A stretch of 64,000 nt of DNA from Chloroflexota bacterium. Its GTDB lineage: Bacteria; Chloroflexota; Anaerolineae; Anaerolineales; Villigracilaceae. Where the stretch lies: positions 124,001 to 188,000 of the forward strand of contig JACRBI010000004.1 in assembly GCA_016234495.1 (NCBI GenBank), given 5' to 3'. The notes under the pieces are model-generated. The model saw nothing but the letters and a program-made list of their open reading frames with translations, was not told the DNA's origin and ran no database searches. Positions within the stretch are counted from its first letter, which is position 1, and each line of letters starts with the position of its first letter. Shown here piece after piece: positions 58,894 through 64,000 of the stretch. Made by a program: the position numbers and the translations under genes.

Positions 58894-58911
58894 CGCGACA
58901 TTAATGTCGCG
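58894..58911. repeat. perfect 18-base palindrome at the hypD stop
   Basis: CGCGACATTAATGTCGCG is its own reverse complement and abuts the hypD stop codon (58912-58914). There is no T-run for termination, and hypE continues downstream. Confidence 0.75.
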
Positions 58912-60000
58912 TTACGTTAGGCGATGATACCGATAATACGCTGAACACGCTCCTTCAGCAGAAACCATCGGCGCGCCGAGTGGAGATGACGGCGTACATT
59001 CCTTCCCAAACGCGGAACATTGCGGCGGCTTCTTCATGCCTTGCAGAATTTCGCCGGCGATGCACAGCGGAGATTCCTGCGTGACGATTTCGCCGACAGA
59101 AAAACGAGTCTCCGCATCGAACTCTGCAAACTCGGGGCGCAAGCCCCAGCCGCTTTGTGGGATCATGCCAATGCCGCGCCATTTTCGGTCAACGGGTTGA
59201 AAAACAGTGTTGACCACTTTTTGCGCGGGTAGGTTTCCGTCAAAGGTCACTGCGCGCTCGTAGGCGTTTTCAACTTCGGCCTTGCCCGCTTCCAATTGCC
59301 TGACCGCCGCCAGCACACCGCGCATCAAATCGACCGGCTCAAAACCGGTTACCACGATCGGCACTTTATATTTCTCAACGATTGGCGGATATTCGTGATA
59401 ACCCATCACCGCGCAGACATGCCCCGCCGCGAGAAAAGCCTGCACGCGGTTGTGCTTGGAACTGAGAATCGCTTCCATGGCCGGCGGCACGCAGACATGC
59501 GAGACCACCACGGAAAAGTTTGTGATGTTTTGTTTTTGAGCCTGCAAGACAGCCATTGCATTCGGCGGCGCGGTGGTTTCGAACCCGATCGCAAAAAAGA
59601 CAACTTGTTTATCGGGGTTGGCTTGCGCGATCTTCAAAGATTCAAGCGGAGAATAAACCACGCGCACATCCCCGCCTTTTGCGCGCACGTTGAACAAATC
59701 CACTGTGGAGCCGGGCACACGCAGCATGTCGCCATAGGAGGTAAAGATCACATCCGGGCGTTTTGCGATTGCCAATGCTTTGTCAATCTGCTCTAGCGGG
59801 GTCACACAGACGGGACAGCCCGGCCCATGCACCAACTCAATTCCGCCGGGCAGCATGTCGTCGAGTCCGTGATGCAGGAAGGCGTGCGTCTGCCCGCCGC
59901 AGATTTCCATCAACGTCCACGGGCGCGTGACTGTTTTGTCGATCTCTTCGAGCAACGCCTTTACTTGCGCAGGGTCGCGGTATTCGTCAATATATTTCAT
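58912..60000 (-). CDS. hypD: hydrogenase maturation protein HypD
   Basis: This 362-aa iron-sulfur protein forms with HypC the scaffold on which the Fe(CN)2CO unit is built. Motifs include [34 protein letters not shown] and a late [13 protein letters not shown] 60000 gives the usual N-terminus ([10 protein letters not shown]); an upstream frame to 60087 is encoded by a repeat and was excluded. GGAGTCTCC precedes the start. The C-terminus stops directly at the neighbouring palindrome. Confidence 0.94.
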   Translation of the reverse strand: MKYIDEYRDPAQVKALLEEIDKTVTRPWTLMEICGGQTHAFLHHGLDDMLPGGIELVHGPGCPVCVTPLEQIDKALAIAKRPDVIFTSYGDMLRVPGSTVDLFNVRAKGGDVRVVYSPLESLKIAQANPDKQVVFFAIGFETTAPPNAMAVLQAQKQNITNFSVVVSHVCVPPAMEAILSSKHNRVQAFLAAGHVCAVMGYHEYPPIVEKYKVPIVVTGFEPVDLMRGVLAAVRQLEAGKAEVENAYERAVTFDGNLPAQKVVNTVFQPVDRKWRGIGMIPQSGWGLRPEFAEFDAETRFSVGEIVTQESPLCIAGEILQGMKKPPQCSAFGKECTPSSPLGAPMVSAEGACSAYYRYHRLT

Positions 60001-60020
60001 GGAGACTCCGTGAAAAACTT

Positions 60021-60081
60021 TTACCACGGAGGCCACTGAGTTTTTAAAGAATCTCTGTGCGCTCTGTGCCCTCTGTGGTGA
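60021..60081. repeat. palindromic repeat between hypC and hypD
   Basis: ACCACGGAGGCCACTGAG on the left and CTCTGTGCCCTCTGTGGT on the right pair imperfectly around a T/A-rich centre. It shares words with the element at 58782-58855 in the same operon. Confidence 0.75.
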
Positions 60082-60086
60082 AGTCA

Positions 60087-60335
60087 TTAAGTGTTGCCTA
60101 GCTCTTCTTCAAAATTCTCGATCTCGCGGATCGTATCCAGCCGCGCCATGGCTTCATCTTCATCCAGCACGCTGATCGCAAAGCCGACGTGGATCAGCAC
60201 ATACTGTCCCGGCTGCGCTTCGGGCACGTAGTCGAGGCAGACTTCCTTGAGCACGCCGCCGAAATCCACCTTACCCATGATGAGCGAACCGTCGTTGTAA
60301 ATTTCCTGAATCTTGCCGGGAATGCTGAGACACAT
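60087..60335 (-). CDS. hypC: hydrogenase maturation chaperone HypC
   Basis: This 82-aa protein begins [12 protein letters not shown]. The N-terminal Cys2 binds the iron centre during cofactor assembly. The phrase [23 protein letters not shown] is the conserved OB-fold core. It works with HypD, whose gene lies downstream after an 86-base gap occupied by a repeat. A GGAGG-like site precedes the ATG (ATCGGAGGTGTC). Confidence 0.95.
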   Translation of the reverse strand: MCLSIPGKIQEIYNDGSLIMGKVDFGGVLKEVCLDYVPEAQPGQYVLIHVGFAISVLDEDEAMARLDTIREIENFEEELGNT

Positions 60336-60350
60336 GAGACACCTCCGATA

Positions 60351-62699
60351 TTATTGATGATTGGCAACCACCGCCTGCCCAAGCGCAAGTCCGCCATCAT
60401 TGGCAGGGGTTTGTTGATGAGTATAAACGACAAAGTTTTCGCGCATTAATTTTTCGCGCGTGAGTTCAAGCAGGATTTGATTCTGCCACACTCCGCCAGA
60501 GAGAGCCACTTCAGTTATTTTCGTTTTTTCGCGCAGGGTCTTGCTGGCTTCGACTGCCATGCCAGAAACAGTATGATGAAAGCGCGCGCCGATCAATCCA
60601 GCCATTTGATTCGACTTCACATCTCGAATGATGTGCCTGAACATTTCGCCAACTCGAATAATTCCATCTTCAATTTCAAATGGATATGGATTCGCTTCGC
60701 CGATGAATTTCTTTGACAGGACTTCCATCTCGATTGCGGCCTGCGCTTCATACGTGACCTGATTCCTGATCCCGATTAATGAGCTGATCGCATCAAAGAG
60801 ACGCCCCATGCTGGAAGTCAGCGGCGCGTTCAATTTCTTTTGCACCTGCTGGCGGACAAGGTCAACTGCCTGAGGTTCAACGGATTCCAGGAAGGGCAAA
60901 TTGACGATGTCCAGCCCAAGCGACTCGACGTACCCGGCCGCGATTCGCCACGGGCTGCGGGTGGCAGAGTCACCGCCGGGGAGTGGCAAATATTCAAGGT
61001 GGGCAAACCGCTCAAAGTCCGCGTAAGATGCGAGCAATACTTCCCCGCCCCAGATCACGCCATCCGTTCCATAGCCAGTTCCGTCAAATGACAAGCCGAT
61101 CAATTTTCTATCTTCAAGTTTATTATCAGCCATGCAGGAGGCGATGTGCGCGTGGTGATGTTGAACGGGGATGCGTTGGGCGTTTGGCGTCGCGCGCTCA
61201 GCATAAGATGTTGTGAAATAACCGGGATGCATGTCATGCGCAATGATCTCAGGTTGAACTCGAAAAAGCCGCGAAAGGTGTTCAACGTTTTGCGTAAATG
61301 AGTCGTACACCTCCACATTTTCCATGTCGCCGATGTGCTGACTCAAAAAGGCGTAGCGGTCGCGCGTGAGACAAAAAGTATTTTTCAACTCGCCGCCAAC
61401 AGCGAGCGTTGGTTTTAAATCAAATGGAAGGGAAACGGGGTATGGTGCGTAGGCGCGCGAGCGGCGAAGAAACATGATCGAAGGTTGAGGGTTAAAAGTC
61501 TCTTGACCTTCGACTTTTAACCTTTGACCTGTCACCCTCACCACCGAATCATCGCAGCGAATATGAATATCACGGTTATGCAAAAGGAAGGCATCTGCCA
61601 GCGGGGCGAGTCTTTCGAGCGCGTCTTCATTTTCGATCGCGATCGGTTCCTCGCTGAAATTTCCGCTGGTCATTACCAACACAGATGGCGCGGGCTGCGA
61701 GGCAAGCATTGGGTCTTTGCGATTAAACAGCAAATGGTGCAAAGGCGTGTAAGGCAGCATCACGCCGAGCGTGTCCATTTGCGGCGCAACGGATGGGGCG
61801 ATTCTATTCCCGTCAAGCACATTCAAAAGCACGATTGGTTTTTCATGCCCCGTCAGCAAGGCGGCTTCGTCTTCGTTCACATTGCAGAATTTGCGAACCG
61901 ATCCAAGGTCGGCGAACATCAACGCAAACGGCTTGCCAGCCCTGCCCTTTCTGCGCCGTAATTCCGCGACTGCTTTTTCATTGGACGCGTCACACGCAAG
62001 GTGGAATCCGCCCAGGCCTTTGACCGCAATAATTTTCCCCTCACGCAAAAGCTGGCGTGTTTTGAGGATGGCAGACAACCTCAGGTCAATACTGGAAACA
62101 GATGGCGATGCGCCGGATGAATATCTCAGTTGAACAAAAGGTCCGCAATCGGGGCAGGCTGTCGGTTGGGCATGGAAGCGGCGATCCAGCGGATTTTCGT
62201 ATTCGGCGCGGCAGGTATCGCACATGGGAAAATCCGCCATGGTTGTGGCAGGGCGGTCGTAGGGCAAATCTTTGATGATGGTGAAACGCGGTCCGCAGTT
62301 GGTGCAATTGATGAACGGGTATAAATAGCGGCGGTCGTTCGGGTCGAACAACTCGCGTTCGCAATCCGCGCACAGGGCGACATCGGGAGAGATGGGCTGG
62401 AATTCGCCCGCGATGTACGTTGAAGGTTGAATGTTGAAGGTCAGGTATTCGATATCAAATATTTTATCTTGTACATTGACCGAATCGATTCTTGCCAATG
62501 GAGGCGCTTCAGCGGTCAGGCTGTGAATAAAATTTTCGACTTTTGACTTTTGACCCTGGACTTCGATTTCCACCCCTGCGGAAGTGTTGCTTACCCAGCC
62601 GCGCAGGTCAAGGCGGGCGGCCAGCCCATAAACAAATGGACGGAAACCAACGCCTTGCACAACTCCGGTGACATGAATGCGCGCGCCTTTTATTGACAT
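60351..62699 (-). CDS. hypF: carbamoyltransferase HypF, with repeat-encoded insert
   Basis: This 782-aa protein converts carbamoyl phosphate to a carbamoyl group for HypE. Domains in order: acylphosphatase (about 1-95, VQGVGFRPFVYG), two zinc fingers (about 105-190, CADC, CTNCGP, CDTC, CPDCGP), YrdC-like (about 200-390) and Kae1-like (about 415-782, QHHHAHIASCMADN). Compared with the usual DDSVVR(x5)LRRSRGY linker, this protein has about 17 extra residues at about 391-406 (GQRLKVEGQETFNPQPS), encoded by a palindromic repeat. All catalytic motifs appear intact, so the protein is probably functional. Confidence 0.95.
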   Translation of the reverse strand: MSIKGARIHVTGVVQGVGFRPFVYGLAARLDLRGWVSNTSAGVEIEVQGQKSKVENFIHSLTAEAPPLARIDSVNVQDKIFDIEYLTFNIQPSTYIAGEFQPISPDVALCADCERELFDPNDRRYLYPFINCTNCGPRFTIIKDLPYDRPATTMADFPMCDTCRAEYENPLDRRFHAQPTACPDCGPFVQLRYSSGASPSVSSIDLRLSAILKTRQLLREGKIIAVKGLGGFHLACDASNEKAVAELRRRKGRAGKPFALMFADLGSVRKFCNVNEDEAALLTGHEKPIVLLNVLDGNRIAPSVAPQMDTLGVMLPYTPLHHLLFNRKDPMLASQPAPSVLVMTSGNFSEEPIAIENEDALERLAPLADAFLLHNRDIHIRCDDSVVRVTGQRLKVEGQETFNPQPSIMFLRRSRAYAPYPVSLPFDLKPTLAVGGELKNTFCLTRDRYAFLSQHIGDMENVEVYDSFTQNVEHLSRLFRVQPEIIAHDMHPGYFTTSYAERATPNAQRIPVQHHHAHIASCMADNKLEDRKLIGLSFDGTGYGTDGVIWGGEVLLASYADFERFAHLEYLPLPGGDSATRSPWRIAAGYVESLGLDIVNLPFLESVEPQAVDLVRQQVQKKLNAPLTSSMGRLFDAISSLIGIRNQVTYEAQAAIEMEVLSKKFIGEANPYPFEIEDGIIRVGEMFRHIIRDVKSNQMAGLIGARFHHTVSGMAVEASKTLREKTKITEVALSGGVWQNQILLELTREKLMRENFVVYTHQQTPANDGGLALGQAVVANHQ
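61483..61529. repeat. palindromic repeat inserted in the hypF coding region
   Basis: GGTTGAGGGTTAAAAGTC at 61483-61500 and GACTTTTAACCTTTGACC at 61512-61529 pair at 15 of 18 positions over an 11-base loop. It is in frame and lacks stops on the hypF strand. Its words (TTGAAGGTTGA, TTTGACC type) are close to those of the intergenic repeat at 37578-37664. Confidence 0.8.
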
Positions 62700-62705
62700 G
62701 GTGAA

Positions 62706-63368
62706 TTACGAATTACCATTTACATTTTTAATGAGCCAATCGATCCATGCATCTATGCCTTCACCTGTTTTAGCTGAAAGCGGAAAAGTCACAACACCGG
62801 GGTTTAGCACTTCCACGCCGCGTTCAAAGTAATCCATTTTGAACGGGACATACGGCAGCAGGTCAATCTTGTTGACGACCAGCGCATCCACGCCGCGATA
62901 CATGCCCGGGTACTTATAGGGTTTGTCGTCGCCTTCGGGGATGGAGGCGATCAACACGGATTTGTGCGTGCCAAGTTTGAAACTGGCAGGGCAAACGAGG
63001 TTGCCCACATTTTCAACAATGAGCAGGTCAAATTCAGCGAGGTCAAGTTGTTCCAAAGCGCCGCGCAGCATGACAGCGTCAAGGTGACAGTCACCGCCGG
63101 TGTTGACCTGAATTGCAGCTTGCGCGCCAGCCTGTGCAGCGCGGTCTGCGTCAATGGATGTGGCGATATCACCGTCCACGACGGCCACGCGCAACTTGTT
63201 TTTGAGCCGCGGAAGAGTCTGCTCGATGAGCGAGGTCTTACCTGCGCCGGGCGATGCCATAATGTTTATGGAAAAAACACCCGCAGATTCAAGACGGGCA
63301 CGGTTTTCCTCTGCCAGACGGTCATTGGCATTCAGGATGTTTTCAACGATGGGTACGCGGATGGTCAT
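62706..63368 (-). CDS. hypB: hydrogenase nickel incorporation GTPase HypB
   Basis: This 220-aa SIMIBI GTPase delivers nickel with HypA. Motifs: MASPGAGKTSLIEQTL (P-loop), VVDGDIATSIDADR, VENVGNLVCPA (with metal-site Cys) and VVNKIDLLPYV (base recognition). It lacks the His-rich nickel storage stretch and the CxxCGC start of some HypB proteins. ATG 63368 with TTGGAG upstream was chosen over TTG 63380. hypF follows by six bases. Confidence 0.95.
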   Translation of the reverse strand: MTIRVPIVENILNANDRLAEENRARLESAGVFSINIMASPGAGKTSLIEQTLPRLKNKLRVAVVDGDIATSIDADRAAQAGAQAAIQVNTGGDCHLDAVMLRGALEQLDLAEFDLLIVENVGNLVCPASFKLGTHKSVLIASIPEGDDKPYKYPGMYRGVDALVVNKIDLLPYVPFKMDYFERGVEVLNPGVVTFPLSAKTGEGIDAWIDWLIKNVNGNS

Positions 63369-63380
63369 GTGGAACTCCAA

Positions 63381-63722
63381 TTATTCAACATCAATACTGT
63401 CCACTCGAAACTCGTCACCTTTGGTGATCTGCACAAACTCGCTTTTGCAGTTCGGGCACGAGAAATCTGCGCTGGCTGGGTGGAAGGAAAACTTGCAGCT
63501 GGTACATGTCATTTCACCGGGGATCCGCTCAAAGTTAAGTTGGGATCCGTGCGCGATCGTACCCACAGTGAAAAGTTCCCAATAAAATCTGACAGAGTCA
63601 TCCACGATGGATGCGAATTCCCCGATCACCAGATTGATGGCTGTGATCTGCTTTGCTCCCGCCTCTTTTGCGTGACGCAGGGAGATATCCAGTATGCTTT
63701 GGGTTACAGCGAGTTCATGCAT
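63381..63722 (-). CDS. hypA: hydrogenase nickel metallochaperone HypA
   Basis: This 113-aa protein starts MHELAVTQSIL; His2 is the nickel ligand, so ATG 63722 is preferred to an in-frame start three codons earlier. The zinc site has CTSC and CPNC in the C-terminal half (SCPNCKSEFVQI). It hands nickel to HypB for insertion in the hydrogenase large subunit. Twelve bases separate it from hypB. Confidence 0.95.
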   Translation of the reverse strand: MHELAVTQSILDISLRHAKEAGAKQITAINLVIGEFASIVDDSVRFYWELFTVGTIAHGSQLNFERIPGEMTCTSCKFSFHPASADFSCPNCKSEFVQITKGDEFRVDSIDVE

Positions 63723-63766
63723 AGTGTTCAAGCATAATTAAACTGTGTTTTGTCACATAAAGAAGT

Positions 63767-63801
63767 GAGGAAAGTCATCGTATTTACGGACAACTTTCCT
63801 C
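63767..63801. repeat. hairpin between hypA and the maturation protease gene
   Basis: GAGGAAAGT at 63767-63775 and ACTTTCCTC at 63793-63801 are perfect arms with a 17-base loop, in the 103-base gap between hypA and the protease gene. There is no long T-run directly after it on the minus strand, so a role as a terminator is uncertain. Confidence 0.6.
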
Positions 63802-63825
63802 ATAATTAGAAGTTTTTTGATTAGC

Positions 63826-64000
63826 TCAAGGGGTGACGGCGTGTCCCCAGGCTTTCAGTTGCTCGGCAAGTTTATTTACCAAAATTTCCACTTTTGATTC
63901 AACCAGCGGAGATAAATCCAGCCCGATCTCCATTAACTCCGGCTGGATTCCCCAAAGAACCAGACGCTTCGGGTAAAGGTCTTTGAACCTTGCAGCGGCG
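63826..64000 (-). CDS. hydrogenase maturation protease, C-terminal part (cut by window edge)
   Basis: A minus-strand frame enters from the right edge and ends at TGA 63826-63828. The 58 visible codons include YPKRLVLWGIQPELMEIGLDL, followed by SPLVESKVEILVNKLAEQL. This matches the C-terminal region of HyaD/HupD/HycI-type endopeptidases (the V-x-G-I/V-Q-P, then L-S-P motif), which trim the large subunit after nickel insertion. The gene lies directly upstream of hypA in the transcription direction. The N-terminal metal-binding Asp/Glu residues are outside the window. Confidence 0.8.
   Translation of the reverse strand, partial: AAARFKDLYPKRLVLWGIQPELMEIGLDLSPLVESKVEILVNKLAEQLKAWGHAVTP

Noticed and set aside
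59296-59796. 166-codon plus-strand open frame opposite hypD
   Set aside because: hypD motifs are on the other strand across the whole stretch; the product is His/Arg-rich and has no family features.
62416-62560. Words TTGAAGGTTGAATGTTGAAGG and TTTTGACTTTTGACC in the 5' part of hypF as a second inserted palindrome
   Set aside because: The words resemble the repeat family, but the two parts are not good inverted partners, and the encoded GQKSKVENF segment aligns with normal HypF without a clear gap. Not enough for an insertion call.

Overview
The window looks like a chromosomal segment of an uncultured-type Anaerolineae (Chloroflexota) bacterium. This rests on the style of its GAF-rich membrane sensors, frequent TTG/GTG starts, moderate GC, the mre-mrd-min gene order, and the many short palindromic intergenic elements. 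No rRNA gene or other decisive taxonomic marker is present, so the assignment is inference. I found no tRNA, rRNA, CRISPR array, IS element or phage gene. Apart from the two cut edges, no gap between genes exceeds about 200 bases.

Layout. (1) 1-19912, plus strand: a long, tightly packed signalling cluster. Six paralogous membrane proteins have different sensory N-termini but the same cytoplasmic GAF plus half-GAF module, and no kinase or cyclase output domain. An orphan NMT1/SsuA-type substrate-binding lipoprotein lies among them. They are followed by a ParA/MinD-type ATPase, a hybrid histidine kinase (half-GAF, GAF, PAS, GAF, HisKA, HATPase, REC), a threonine-synthase-like enzyme fused to a receiver domain, and an EamA transporter. 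This is the most unusual part of the window. (2) 19963-24877, minus: a three-gene two-component operon (GAF kinase, REC-GAF kinase, REC-winged-helix regulator). (3) 24961-34516, minus: a cell-shape and division run transcribed as mreB, mreC, mreD, mrdA, minC, minD, minE, rodA, then gltX and a PspC protein. (4) 34620-41985: mixed housekeeping genes, namely a Crp/Fnr regulator, a DUF2892 protein, a thioredoxin-DUF2892 fusion, udk, a cyclophilin, a DedA/VTT protein, an M20 peptidase, a CBS-ACT protein, an RluB-type pseudouridine synthase and scpB. (5) 42032-54242, plus: envelope and surface-glycan genes (lipoproteins, UDP-glucuronate decarboxylase, GtrA, GT39-like proteins, polysaccharide deacetylase, FemAB-like transferase), then a GNAT, a UROD-family protein and rsmD. 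(6) 54309-57667: a DUF5666 triple-repeat secreted protein, an M20D amidohydrolase and manA. (7) 57674-64000, minus: the NiFe-hydrogenase maturation operon, in transcription order [maturation protease, cut by the window edge], hypA, hypB, hypF, hypC, hypD, hypE. The hydrogenase structural genes are probably just outside the right edge.

Three points deserve a second look. First, the kinase-less GAF array leads into a ParA ATPase, a hybrid kinase that starts with the C-terminal half of a GAF domain, and a threonine synthase-REC fusion; this could be a receptor-array system with metabolic output. Second, at least ten different palindromic repeat types are scattered between genes. Third, two of these repeats appear to be translated: one as an insert inside HypF and one as the N-terminus of the DedA protein.
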